A stretch of DNA of 57,299 nt from Bacteroidales bacterium (GTDB lineage Bacteria > Bacteroidota > Bacteroidia > Bacteroidales > UBA10428): positions 1-57,299 of the forward strand of contig JAFGVA010000010.1 in NCBI GenBank assembly GCA_016938235.1. Reading direction: 5' to 3'. Within the stretch, counting starts at the first letter, position 1. Every line of letters begins with the position of its first letter. The notes below the pieces were generated by a model. The model was not told where the DNA came from, did no database searches, and saw only the letters and a program-made list of their open reading frames with translations. Positions 17,543-27,416 of the stretch are shown piece by piece. The position numbers and the translations under genes were made by a program.

Positions 17543-17933
17543 CCTTTTCAATTCTAAGCTGATGGATATATGTGGTATTACCCGACTTTTTAAACAGAAG
17601 GGTTATTCTATAATTACCGTTTGCAGTTGTCAGGTTTCCAATGGCATATTTCGACTCCCCCTTTCCACCTTCATGAATAATTGTAAAATCTTTGGGCTGG
17701 TTTTTCTTGAAAAAATCTTTTAAAATAAGTTCAGCCTGGGTGCTGCTGTAAATATTTTCATTATTATTAATAGTTAACTCTACAGAATCTTTAAAATATT
17801 TCGATACAGACTCTGCTTTCCCGGTTTTAAATCCCGCAATAACATCTTGCGGAATTTCAATAATAACAGCTAAAAGGCTGTAACAAAAAACCATGGAGGT
17901 GAGCAAAAGTGCTGTTTTTTTTGTTTTATTCAT
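17532..17933 (-). CDS. DUF4783 exported protein
   Basis: 133 residues with a signal peptide or N-terminal anchor (LLLTSMVFCYSLLAV). The remainder is a small NTF2-like alpha+beta domain: DVIAGFKTGKAESVSKYF, then a central helix, then paired strands YAIGNLTTANGNYRI and LLFKKSGNTTYIHQLRIEK. This matches DUF4783, found in Bacteroidota beside nadC and rlmH; no function is established. It overlaps the start of nadC by 11 bases. Confidence 0.8.
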   Translation of the reverse strand: MNKTKKTALLLTSMVFCYSLLAVIIEIPQDVIAGFKTGKAESVSKYFKDSVELTINNNENIYSSTQAELILKDFFKKNQPKDFTIIHEGGKGESKYAIGNLTTANGNYRITLLFKKSGNTTYIHQLRIEKDDV

Positions 17934-18158
17934 TATTTAAGTTTTTAAAACTCAAGCAAAAAATGAGCCAATATTTATGTAAAAATAGAGATTATTTAGG
18001 TTCGAAGAAAATACTTTCATAGCAAGTATACTTAAAACCTTAATAAATGCTTTAGTATTCCTGTGGATAAATAGGTTAAAATAATTTATATTGCCTTACG
18101 ATACGATGCTTGTGATGAGCTTCAGATCATTTTTTATATAAAAAAAAATGTGCGATTT

Positions 18159-18629
18159 GTGAAAATTACTTTTCTAAATATTGGTATTACAGATAATAAA
18201 AACCTTGATGCGCTGGTTTGTGAATATGAAACCCGGATTAAAAGATATACCAATTTTCAGATAGATTATATTATACCAAGAAATATTTCGAAATACAAGG
18301 CCGATGAGGTTAAAAGGCTGGAAGGGGAACTTATTTTAAAGAAAATCACCGAGGGAGCCAAAATTATTTTATTGGATGAAAAGGGAAAGTCTTATAATTC
18401 AAGGGAATTTGCATACTTTTTGCAGGATTTGCTGAATTACAGTAATAAGGATGTGTTTTTTATTACAGGGGGAGCTTATGGTTTTTCCGATGAGGTTTAT
18501 AGCAAAGCATCCGGTAAAATATCACTTTCAGAAATGACAACCACGCATCAGCTTATCAGGCTGTTTTTTACAGAACAGCTTTACAGGGCATTTACCATAT
18601 TAAATAATCATCCGTATCACAATGATTAA
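18159..18629 (+). CDS. rlmH: 23S rRNA (pseudouridine1915-N3)-methyltransferase
   Basis: 156 residues from the GTG at 18159 (MKITFLNIGITDNK), which matches the family's usual start; a GTG at 18150 would add three residues. SPOUT-fold features are visible: LDEKGKSYNSREFA, the SAM loop FITGGAYGFSDEVY, and the C-terminal TTHQLIRLFFTEQLYRAF with HPYHND. RlmH methylates pseudouridine 1915 of 23S rRNA in the assembled ribosome. The C-terminus overlaps the following histidine-kinase gene by eight bases. Confidence 0.96.
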   Translation: MKITFLNIGITDNKNLDALVCEYETRIKRYTNFQIDYIIPRNISKYKADEVKRLEGELILKKITEGAKIILLDEKGKSYNSREFAYFLQDLLNYSNKDVFFITGGAYGFSDEVYSKASGKISLSEMTTTHQLIRLFFTEQLYRAFTILNNHPYHND

Positions 18630-21600
18630 AGTTCTTGGAAAACTTAAGTATCAATACTTTTTATTGGTTGGAATTCTTCTGATCCTGATTTCGTTTGCAA
18701 TATCGGTTATGCATGATTACAGCAATGTGCAGGCTATTATGGGCCGAAAAGTACAAAAAGCATTTTCAAATAAACTGGAAATGACCGGTAATTATATTCA
18801 GTCGCTTAAAAGTTTAGATTTTGAGAAAAAGGTTGATGAAACATCAAACGCAATTAACAATGGTATTTCAATAACCATGTTTAAAAATGGCAGGCTGATT
18901 TTCTGGTCAGATAATAACATGCCGGTTAAAGATTTTCAGATAGATTCTATACATAATGGAGAGATTCTTGTTGTATTTAATTCGAAATATTATGTATTAA
19001 AAAACGAGTATTCCGACACCACTGTATTTGGTTTTATTAACCTGGAGAATAATTATCCCTACGAAAACAAATTTCTGAATAATGGTATTTCTGTGGCTTC
19101 CATTGTTATTCCTGGGGAAGTTATAATTAATTCCGATGAAATAAACCAAGCTTATAAAATATATGATAACAACAATAATTATGTTTTTTCAATAATTATT
19201 GACGATAAAATACCTGAATTTAGGGAGGAAGGACATGTTTTATCTAGTTTGTTTTTTTTCTTTGGTCTGTTTTTATTACTGTTTTTCATCCGGCAGTATT
19301 TGTCACTTGTTAAGAGAGATAAACTGTGGATTCATATAACTGTCCTGGTCATTTTAATTTCCTTGGTAAGGTTATTACTGCTTAATACAGAAATCTTCAG
19401 GGAACATTTTTACTTATTCGATCCGTTTATCTATGCTACCCGGCTTGCTCCCACGTTCGGTGATCTTATATTGAACAGTATTTTGTTTTTATTCTTTGTT
19501 TACCTTCTTTATCATTTTGTAAAAATACCTAAGCAGTTTTTAAGCAACAGCTATAATAGAAATGCATGGATTGGCCTGCTGAACACTCTGTTTATTTTAA
19601 TTCTTTATATAGCATATCACACATCTGTAGGGATAATAAACCATTCAAGTTTTAATATTGTACTGCACAATATTAGCGAGATTACAATACCCATTGCTAT
19701 TGCATACCTTTTAATTGGAATATTATTCTTCGGGGTGTTGCTTGTTGGAATCTGGATTTTTGACATGCTTAAAGAAGTGCATCCGTACAAAATCATACTT
19801 AATTTAGCTGTTTTATTAATGGTGTTGTTTGCTGCAAGCATTGCCATTAAGTTCCGGTTCGATCTTTTTACAGTAATTTTTGCTATTGGATTGTATGTGC
19901 TTATTACTGTTTTACAAAAGCAAATTTATGCGAATGCGATTTTTACCTCACTGGTTTTGTTTCTTTTCTGGTTTTCGATTTATGTTATTGTGTTTACAGT
20001 TCATTATTCTGCCCAAAAAGATTACCAGCATAATAAATCATTCGCCATTAGCCTTTCAAATGAACACGATCCCATAGCCGAGTATCTTTTCGAAGGCAGT
20101 ATTAAAAATATGGACAAAGATGCTGGGTTGAAAGAATTATTAGAACCCAATAATTTTGATTTTATTCTCGTACGTGATTACTTAACCAGGAATTACTTTT
20201 CGGGGTATTTGAAAAAATACAGCCTGAGAATTACCCCCTGTGGGCAACTTGATAGTGTACTGATTGAAATGCCCCAGTTTAACTGGTATCCCTGTTACGA
20301 TTATTTTGAATCGTACATAAACGATATAGGAATTAGTATTCCCGGAACTCCCTTTTATTATCTCGATAATTATACCGGATTAATAAGTTACCTGGCCTGG
20401 ATAAAATTCAATCTTAATGAAATTGGTGAAGTTTCTCTTTTCCTCGAATTAGATTCGAGATTTACCACTGAGCCGCTTGGGTATCCCGAATTATTGCTGG
20501 ATCAACGCCTGCAGGAAAACGGCACGATGAACAGGGTGAGTTATGCAAAGTACTACCTGGGGAGCCTTATATCACATTCGGGTGATTACGAATACAGCCT
20601 GAAATCAATAGCTTTTAACAAAAAGAACACTGACGATTTTTATTCTCTGAAAAAAAACGGGTATAATCATCTGGTGTACAAACCTGATGGTAACAGCCTG
20701 ATAATTATTAGTTCAAAATCGAAAAAGGCTTTAGACCTTTTAGTCCTTTTTTCTTATGTGTTTGTTTTTTATTATTTATTCTCGCTAATATTAATATTTG
20801 CGCTGGTTTCACGATTCCGGCACATAAGTTTCAGGGAAAGTTTAAGAAACAAAATTCAGTTTTATGTTGTCCTTGTTCTGATATTGTCGTTAATACTTAT
20901 TGCAGGAAGCACAACCTGGTTCAATGTGCGTAAGTATAACCAGACTCAGGTTCGGATTCTGAAAGAAAAAATACAATCGGTTTACGTAGAAATTGAACAC
21001 AAATTATCCTACGAACAGGTTTTAACAGCTGATTGGAACGGCGACAAGTACGATAACCTCGAACAGTTGTTGACTAAGTTCTCTGATGTGTTTTACACCG
21101 ACATAAACTTGTATAGTCCACGTGGCGATTTAATTGCAAGTTCGCGACCGGAGATATTTCAGATTGGGCTGCAAAATCAAAAAATGGCTCCGGAAGCCTA
21201 TTATAAACTTCACAATGAAAAGCTTGCTCAGTTTATTCATCGTGAGCAAATAAAGAATTTAAGTTATTTGTCGGCCTATGTTCCTTTTGCAAATGCAGAG
21301 GGCAATCTGCTTGCCTATTTAAACCTTCCGTATTTTACCAAGCAGAAAGAACTCCAGGAAGATATTTCTACGCTTACTGTTGCCATCATAAATATTTATG
21401 TTATTCTTATTCTGATTGCAATTCTTGTAATAGTTTTTATATCGAACCAGATTACTAAACCACTGGAACTATTACAGGCAAAATTTAAACAACTTAAACT
21501 TGGCGAGAATTATGAAAAGATTGATTACGAACGCGAGGACGAGATAGGCAGGTTAGTAAAAGAATATAACCGGATGGTTACAGAGCTTGAACAGAGTGTA

Positions 21601-22290
21601 GAACTTCTTGCCCGCTCCGAACGAGAATCGGCATGGCGTGAAATGGCAAAACAGGTAGCTCATGAAATAAAAAATCCACTCACACCAATGCGCTTAAGCG
21701 TTCAGCAATTGCAACGTTCCTGGTTCGATAAAAACGAGAATTTTGAAAAATACCTGAACCGTGTAACAAGTACTTTAATTGAACAAATCGATAACCTGTC
21801 GACCATAGCAAGCGAGTTTTCAAATTTTGCCAAGATGCCTGTTGCTAAAATGAAGAATATTGATTTAAATGAGGTTCTTACAAAGGTGGTTGAGTTGTTT
21901 AAAGATAACGAGATAATTTCTGTAAACTATCATGGAAGTCAGGAAAGTTTAATTGTAAATGCTGATCCCGAACAGCTTAGCCGGGTTTTTATTAACATAA
22001 TAAAAAATGGTATTCAGGCTATCCCCGATGATAAAAAGGGTAAGATTGAAATCGAGTTGCGGAGAAAGGGTAATCGGGCTGAGATATCATTAAAAGATAA
22101 CGGTAAGGGTATTACAGAAGATATTCGTAATAAGCTGTTTATGCCAAACTTCACCACAAAATCAAGTGGAATGGGATTGGGGCTGGCAATTGTTCAGAAC
22201 ATTGTAAATCATATTAATGGCGAAATAAATTTTAGCACCGATTTAGGGAAAGGTACAACCTTTTATATCACTATTCCTTTACAGGAATAA
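18622..22290 (+). CDS. NtrY-like membrane sensor histidine kinase with two extracytoplasmic regions
   Basis: 1222 residues. A first membrane helix (about 10-30) and a periplasmic stretch (31-205) are followed by a block of about eight hydrophobic helices (205-470). A second extracytoplasmic part, further helices (about 705-765), a Cache-like region (770-915), a last helix (920-945) and a HAMP segment follow. The kinase core has His1014 in QVAHEIKNPLTPMRLSVQQ, the N box NIIKNGIQAIP, the G1 box DNGKGI and G2 box GMGLGLAIV. HEIKNPLTPM is typical of NtrY-type kinases. No response regulator is adjacent, so the partner is encoded elsewhere. It overlaps rlmH by eight bases. The signal is unknown. 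Confidence 0.88.
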   Translation: MIKVLGKLKYQYFLLVGILLILISFAISVMHDYSNVQAIMGRKVQKAFSNKLEMTGNYIQSLKSLDFEKKVDETSNAINNGISITMFKNGRLIFWSDNNMPVKDFQIDSIHNGEILVVFNSKYYVLKNEYSDTTVFGFINLENNYPYENKFLNNGISVASIVIPGEVIINSDEINQAYKIYDNNNNYVFSIIIDDKIPEFREEGHVLSSLFFFFGLFLLLFFIRQYLSLVKRDKLWIHITVLVILISLVRLLLLNTEIFREHFYLFDPFIYATRLAPTFGDLILNSILFLFFVYLLYHFVKIPKQFLSNSYNRNAWIGLLNTLFILILYIAYHTSVGIINHSSFNIVLHNISEITIPIAIAYLLIGILFFGVLLVGIWIFDMLKEVHPYKIILNLAVLLMVLFAASIAIKFRFDLFTVIFAIGLYVLITVLQKQIYANAIFTSLVLFLFWFSIYVIVFTVHYSAQKDYQHNKSFAISLSNEHDPIAEYLFEGSIKNMDKDAGLKELLEPNNFDFILVRDYLTRNYFSGYLKKYSLRITPCGQLDSVLIEMPQFNWYPCYDYFESYINDIGISIPGTPFYYLDNYTGLISYLAWIKFNLNEIGEVSLFLELDSRFTTEPLGYPELLLDQRLQENGTMNRVSYAKYYLGSLISHSGDYEYSLKSIAFNKKNTDDFYSLKKNGYNHLVYKPDGNSLIIISSKSKKALDLLVLFSYVFVFYYLFSLILIFALVSRFRHISFRESLRNKIQFYVVLVLILSLILIAGSTTWFNVRKYNQTQVRILKEKIQSVYVEIEHKLSYEQVLTADWNGDKYDNLEQLLTKFSDVFYTDINLYSPRGDLIASSRPEIFQIGLQNQKMAPEAYYKLHNEKLAQFIHREQIKNLSYLSAYVPFANAEGNLLAYLNLPYFTKQKELQEDISTLTVAIINIYVILILIAILVIVFISNQITKPLELLQAKFKQLKLGENYEKIDYEREDEIGRLVKEYNRMVTELEQSVELLARSERESAWREMAKQVAHEIKNPLTPMRLSVQQLQRSWFDKNENFEKYLNRVTSTLIEQIDNLSTIASEFSNFAKMPVAKMKNIDLNEVLTKVVELFKDNEIISVNYHGSQESLIVNADPEQLSRVFINIIKNGIQAIPDDKKGKIEIELRRKGNRAEISLKDNGKGITEDIRNKLFMPNFTTKSSGMGLGLAIVQNIVNHINGEINFSTDLGKGTTFYITIPLQE

Positions 22291-22344
22291 GTTAATTTTG
22301 TGAACTTGTTAAAAGCTCACATATAAATGCTGATGATTATTTTT

Positions 22345-22352
22345 TATATTTG
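22345..22352 (+). promoter_or_regulatory. Candidate -7 element for the adhesin gene
   Basis: TATATTTG matches TAnnTTTG. It sits on top of the furthest-upstream possible start codons (TTG 22350, GTG 22353), which argues for the later start at 22380 if the element is used. A second match, TAATTTTG at 22293-22300, lies further up. No clear -33 TTG accompanies either. Confidence 0.35.
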
Positions 22353-22379
22353 GTGCGTATACTTTATAAGCTTGGGCAA

Positions 22380-25300
22380 TTGAAGCGTTATATATTAATT
22401 ATATTGTTGTTTACTCCTTTTATTCTTTTGTCAGCACAACTCTCGGTCGGAGGTGTTGAGAATGAGTACTATAAGGTTGTTGCTGTTGGTGGTGCCAACA
22501 CAATAACCTGCGATGCCTCAGAAGATCTTTCATCTTTACAAGCCGGCGACAAAGTAATGCTTATACAAATGGTTGGAGCTACAATCAGCCAGACAGGAGC
22601 TTGGCAAACGACCAATATAACCTCATCAGATGTTAATTATAATGGAGCAGGAAGGTTTGAACTAATGGCCGTAAGTGCAGTTGACAACGGCACTAAAGTT
22701 GTATCGTTTACATCGAACATCAAGAGAACCTATAATGCTTCGCAAAAAATACAGTTGGTTAAAATTGTTGAAGCCGAAACAATTACAGTTGATTCCGAAC
22801 TAAATGCAAGTGACTGGGATGGTGAAAAGGGCGGAATTATTGCCCTGGTAGCCTTCAAGAAACTTATACTAAATGCAAATATCGATGCCTCGTCAAATGG
22901 TTTTCAGGGGGCTTCCGTTGTATCGAGTTCAGGAGTTTGTCGTCCGCAATATACGCCTGATACATTCTATTTCGATAATAGTACGGTTAATAAAGCTGCA
23001 CTAAAGGGAGAAGGTATTTTTTCTACCACATTTACCTATTTAAAAGGTAATGGAAACGCTTACAATGGAGGCGGTGGTGGCTTGGGTCTGCATCCTGGCG
23101 GAGGTGGTGGAGGTAATTTGAACGCCGGAGGACTTGGCGGTTATCAAAAATTCGATGGCTGTGCAAGTCAGTTCGGACAGTACACCCGTGGAGGATTAGG
23201 TCTCGATAATAAATTCTTTACCCGTGATTATGAGATCGACCCTGTTGAGCAGTGGCCCGCCTTAAGTTTTGGTGGTGGTGGCGGTGGCTCTACCGAGAGC
23301 TCTGGCTTTACCGCTTCCGAAGGAGGAAATGGTGGAGGGATAGTTTTCATACTGACAGATACCCTTGTAGGTAACGGCTATTCTATAAGGTCAGATGGAG
23401 GTTCTGTAAGCACATCTGCATCAGCCGGTGCCGGAGGTGGCGGTGCTGGAGGTACTGTTGTTATTGATGGTATTGTTGATGGTAACCTGACAGTCTCAGT
23501 AAAGGGAGGGGATGGAGGCTCCACAGATGCCAACTGCGGTGGAGCAGGTGGCGGTGGGGCAGGTGGTGTTATTTGGTACAGCGTTTCGTCTAAGCCGGCA
23601 ACAGTTACCGACAGTTTGATGGGAGGACAACATGGTTCTTCACTCTGCGGTGATGTTATTGCTTCAAATGGTAACATTGGCGATGATATTTTCAATTATG
23701 TTGCTCTACTTAACGGTTTTACTTTTAATGCAGTTACCGGGGATGATACAATTTGTTTTGGCCAGGCACCAAATAAAATTATTGGTAGTACACCAAAAGG
23801 AGTTTCCAGCCCGGTTTACAAATGGCTGACCAGTACAGATAATTCAACATGGACTGTTGTAAATGATTCTGTGAACAAAGACATGCAACCTCCCGAATTA
23901 ACAGTTTCAAGATATTATACACGCGTTGTTACAAACGACGACGGATATTCCGATACGGCATTTTCTTGTTACATTCATGTTTTCCCTTTAATTACAAATA
24001 ATGGAATCGATATCCGGGATACTATTTGCACAAATGTGGCTCCCGGCTTGTTTAATGCTAATGTTATTGGCGGCGGTAATTCAGGCGATTATAAATATTA
24101 TTGGCAGGCACAGGACGATGGAACATCTATTTGGACTGATAAAAGTAACGATGAGTTCATGAATGAAACAGGCCAACTGACTGTGACCACTTATTACCGG
24201 AGAGTGGTTGAATCAGGAAAAGTCTGTTTCGATACAAGTGAGGTTGATACCATGACTGTATTGCCCTTAATAACAGGCAACGATGCAGTTATTTCACCCG
24301 ATACCACTATTTGTCAGGGATTAAATTCGGGTACAATCAAAACAAATTCACCGGGAGGTGGAGATGGTTTCTATTTTATCGAATGGTATCAAAGCACAAA
24401 TAACATTGTTTATAATTTAGTTACAGGTGCTAATGCTGAAAATTATAGTCCGGGAGTAATGTCTGTTCCAAATACCTTTTATTATAAAAGGGTAGTTTAT
24501 TCCGGTAACGATAATGCATGTATTGATACTTCAACAGCTCACCTGTTAACCGTGCTGCCAGAACTGGCTAACTTCAATATTAGTTCAGATTCTACAAAAT
24601 ATTGCTCAGGTGACGATGCTCAGATTATAAACGGTTCTTTACCAACAGGAGGGGGCGGTAGTTATAATTATACCTGGTATCAAAATAATGGTTCAGCCTG
24701 GGTGGAAATTACCGGTGAGATTGACCAAAATTATAATCCTCCTGCATTAACCGATACAACTATCTATCGAAGAGATATTATTTCCGGAGCCGATGATGCC
24801 TGTAAAGCAAGCAGCAACGAACTTAAAATAAAAGTAATCCCTCCTATAATAAATGTATTGGAAACCCGGAATGATACGGTATGTGAAGGAGAAATTCCAA
24901 TAGCGTTTACAGAACAGGAAGCAACTGGTGGTGCAGGCTCTGGTAGTTACTCTTATTTGTGGGAAAGGTCGATTGATACTGGCCAGACATGGATCGATGC
25001 CCTTCAGGATATTTCTTTCAATAACCTCGTATCATACCAATCACCAGGAGTTCCTCAGGGTTACAATTATTTCCGTAGAATTACTTATTCCGATATATGT
25101 AATAGTGCAAGTAACGAGATACTGGTAGAAGCTTTAAGGGCTCTTACAAACAATACAATTTTTGGCGCGCAGAATCAATATGCATGTTATAATTCTCCTT
25201 TATTGATAGATGCCGATAGTCCTCTTGGAGGGGCATCAGGAGGTACTTATAACTTCTTCTGGTTAACTTCGGATGACGGTACGACCTGGAGTAGTGCTCC

Positions 25301-26492
25301 CGGCTCGTCTAATGCAGAAGATTATACAACTCAGCTAGTAATTGATACTATGTACTATTCCAGGCTGGTTCTTTCCGGAAATAATAATGAATGCAGAGAT
25401 ACATCGGAATTTGTGTTAATCAGACCAAATCTATTGCCTGAAGGGGATATTGTTTCAAGTATTGATACCCTCTGTGAAGGTGAAGAAATTAATATTTCAA
25501 TTTCAGATATTTCTGGCAATGGCCCCTGGATAATCAAACTTGGCGAGCCAGGCGATACTCTGCATGAGCGGGTAGTTTATTCTCCGGGTGATGTAATTCG
25601 TTTTGCTATGGATGCTTCGGCAAATATTCAAATACTAAAACTTATTGATGACAGTCTGTGTGCTGCCGTTTTACCAAATGAAAGAGGACTTGTAGCAGCA
25701 ACTGTATATGAAATTCCTGTTGCAAATGCCGGCGAAGATTTTGATGCGTGTAATTTAAGCACTCCGTTAAATGCTCAATTTTCAGTCGATAACTCTTATG
25801 GGTGGTGGACCTTTGATAATGGCTCCTTCGATGATAACGAAAACCCCACTGCAACCGTAACTGTTGATAGCTACACAAGTCACAACCTGGTTTGGACTGA
25901 AGCAACCTGGACTGAGTGCTTTACAGAAGATGATGTATTCGTTACATTCTTCGAGCAGCCTGTTGAGATAAATGCCGGAAACGATACATCCATAGCCTAT
26001 ACTCAGAATTCTTTTCAGCTGGAGGCTGATATACCTGATGTAGGTAGCGGCTATTGGTCGTTTGTATCAGATTTAAGAGGAACATTTGTCGATTCAACAC
26101 TATCGAACACTCTGGCAGATGATATGCTTAATGTTGGAGAATACATTTTATTGTGGACAATTGAAAACGGACCTTGTGAGGCAATAACCGATGAGTTATT
26201 GATAGAAAAGAAAAAAAGAACCATTTATGGTGGATTTTCACCCAATAATGGAGACAATTTAAACAATGAATTTGTTGTTGGTCTTAGTCAGGGAGCAACA
26301 GGCAGGTTGTATATTCTTGATTTGAACGGGAATATTATTAAAAGAATAGATGGAGAGAGTCAATTATTATGGGATGGTACCAACGAAAAAGGTGTTGATG
26401 TTCCAGCAGGAGTATATTTATATATTTTAAATGAAACTCTGAACGGTGTTCAATCAGAACCAGAACAGGGTACTATTGATTTAAGAAGATAA
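22380..26492 (+). CDS. Large T9SS type B substrate (gliding-motility-associated C-terminal domain)
   Basis: About 1370 residues. Start candidates are TTG 22350, GTG 22353 and TTG 22380; the last gives a compact signal peptide (MKRYILIILLFTPFILLSAQ). Numbering here is from 22350. A glycine-rich region covers about 237-430 with runs of five or six Gly. Then come about six Ig/PKD-like repeats of roughly 95 residues (450-1030), each ending in a YYxRxVxSG...C-type strand and a conserved Cys. The C-terminus (from about 1288, RTIYGGFSPNNGDNLNNEF, ending PAGVYLYIL...GTIDLRR) is a CHU_C/type B sorting domain. It is expected to be secreted by T9SS to the cell surface. The PorP/SprF gene starts one base after its stop. 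Confidence 0.88.
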   Translation: MKRYILIILLFTPFILLSAQLSVGGVENEYYKVVAVGGANTITCDASEDLSSLQAGDKVMLIQMVGATISQTGAWQTTNITSSDVNYNGAGRFELMAVSAVDNGTKVVSFTSNIKRTYNASQKIQLVKIVEAETITVDSELNASDWDGEKGGIIALVAFKKLILNANIDASSNGFQGASVVSSSGVCRPQYTPDTFYFDNSTVNKAALKGEGIFSTTFTYLKGNGNAYNGGGGGLGLHPGGGGGGNLNAGGLGGYQKFDGCASQFGQYTRGGLGLDNKFFTRDYEIDPVEQWPALSFGGGGGGSTESSGFTASEGGNGGGIVFILTDTLVGNGYSIRSDGGSVSTSASAGAGGGGAGGTVVIDGIVDGNLTVSVKGGDGGSTDANCGGAGGGGAGGVIWYSVSSKPATVTDSLMGGQHGSSLCGDVIASNGNIGDDIFNYVALLNGFTFNAVTGDDTICFGQAPNKIIGSTPKGVSSPVYKWLTSTDNSTWTVVNDSVNKDMQPPELTVSRYYTRVVTNDDGYSDTAFSCYIHVFPLITNNGIDIRDTICTNVAPGLFNANVIGGGNSGDYKYYWQAQDDGTSIWTDKSNDEFMNETGQLTVTTYYRRVVESGKVCFDTSEVDTMTVLPLITGNDAVISPDTTICQGLNSGTIKTNSPGGGDGFYFIEWYQSTNNIVYNLVTGANAENYSPGVMSVPNTFYYKRVVYSGNDNACIDTSTAHLLTVLPELANFNISSDSTKYCSGDDAQIINGSLPTGGGGSYNYTWYQNNGSAWVEITGEIDQNYNPPALTDTTIYRRDIISGADDACKASSNELKIKVIPPIINVLETRNDTVCEGEIPIAFTEQEATGGAGSGSYSYLWERSIDTGQTWIDALQDISFNNLVSYQSPGVPQGYNYFRRITYSDICNSASNEILVEALRALTNNTIFGAQNQYACYNSPLLIDADSPLGGASGGTYNFFWLTSDDGTTWSSAPGSSNAEDYTTQLVIDTMYYSRLVLSGNNNECRDTSEFVLIRPNLLPEGDIVSSIDTLCEGEEINISISDISGNGPWIIKLGEPGDTLHERVVYSPGDVIRFAMDASANIQILKLIDDSLCAAVLPNERGLVAATVYEIPVANAGEDFDACNLSTPLNAQFSVDNSYGWWTFDNGSFDDNENPTATVTVDSYTSHNLVWTEATWTECFTEDDVFVTFFEQPVEINAGNDTSIAYTQNSFQLEADIPDVGSGYWSFVSDLRGTFVDSTLSNTLADDMLNVGEYILLWTIENGPCEAITDELLIEKKKRTIYGGFSPNNGDNLNNEFVVGLSQGATGRLYILDLNGNIIKRIDGESQLLWDGTNEKGVDVPAGVYLYILNETLNGVQSEPEQGTIDLRR

Positions 26493-27413
26493 ATGAGAAT
26501 AAAAATATTTATCATATTACTCTTTATTATTGTCCGGCTTTCCGGACAGGAATTTACATTACCCTCCCAGATAAACCGAAATTTGTTAAATGTAAATCCT
26601 GCTTACGCGGGATATTATGAAACAACGGTATTAAATATCATGCACCGTTCTAATTTTATGGGTGCAGGAGGCAGAAGCATTCAGGAATATCAGAATGCAG
26701 AGTTTCATGCTCCTTTAAAAAAGCAGTCTATTGCTCTGGGAATGCAATTAAAACACGAACAAATTGCAGGTAGAATACGGAATGAGGTATTCTTCGATTA
26801 CAGCCATAGGATTGAATTAGGTAACAGTAAGCTTGGATTAGCATTAAAGGCCGGAGGAGTATCTTTATCAACTGATCCCAATCTTTCAGTATTAGATATA
26901 AATGATCCTGTTTTTTCATCGGAGTATAATAGTATTTCGCCGAATTTCGGTTTTGGAGTTTCTTATTATAGCAAGAATTATTATGCAGGTATTTCGGTGC
27001 CTTATCTGTTGGGTTTAAATGAAATAAAACCAGAAATTAGTTCTTATGCTTTTATACTTACCGGAGGAGGTAAGTTTGAAGTTACAGACATTATTAGCAT
27101 TGAACCTTATGGTGGAATAATGTATTCTATGTCTTCTCCGGTCTCTTTTATGGCTTCAGTAAATTCTGAAATAAATGAACTGATTTTGTTCGGAGCCGGG
27201 TATAAATATTATCAAAAGTTTTATAGTGATGATGCTTTAACATCGTCGTATTTCGCAAATCTGGGTTTAAAAATAAATCCTCAAATATCATTGCTTTATA
27301 GCTTCGAATATAACACAGGTAAGGCAAGTATCGTATCACCTACCTCTCACGAAGCCGGATTGTTTTGGTATTTCGGGTATAAGGTTAATACACAAAGTGC
27401 AAGGGATTTTTAA
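26493..27413 (+). CDS. PorP/SprF-family T9SS outer-membrane protein
   Basis: 306 residues with a signal peptide (to about residue 18). The family signature is clear near the start: SQINRNLLNVNPAYAGYY, then MHRSNFMGAGG and a barrel-like alternation with NPAYAG, GLALKAGG and FGFGVSYYSKNYYAGISVPYLL. PorP/SprF proteins are outer-membrane partners required for particular T9SS type B substrates, as SprF is for SprB. The gene is directly fused in an operon to the type B substrate at 22380 (no spacer) and to the PD40/PKD gene (three bases), which strongly suggests that the three act together. Confidence 0.9.
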   Translation: MRIKIFIILLFIIVRLSGQEFTLPSQINRNLLNVNPAYAGYYETTVLNIMHRSNFMGAGGRSIQEYQNAEFHAPLKKQSIALGMQLKHEQIAGRIRNEVFFDYSHRIELGNSKLGLALKAGGVSLSTDPNLSVLDINDPVFSSEYNSISPNFGFGVSYYSKNYYAGISVPYLLGLNEIKPEISSYAFILTGGGKFEVTDIISIEPYGGIMYSMSSPVSFMASVNSEINELILFGAGYKYYQKFYSDDALTSSYFANLGLKINPQISLLYSFEYNTGKASIVSPTSHEAGLFWYFGYKVNTQSARDF

Positions 27414-27416
27414 TTT

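Noticed and set aside
23378-23695. Proline-rich minus-strand frame in the adhesin
   Set aside because: It is the antisense shadow of the glycine-rich coding segment.
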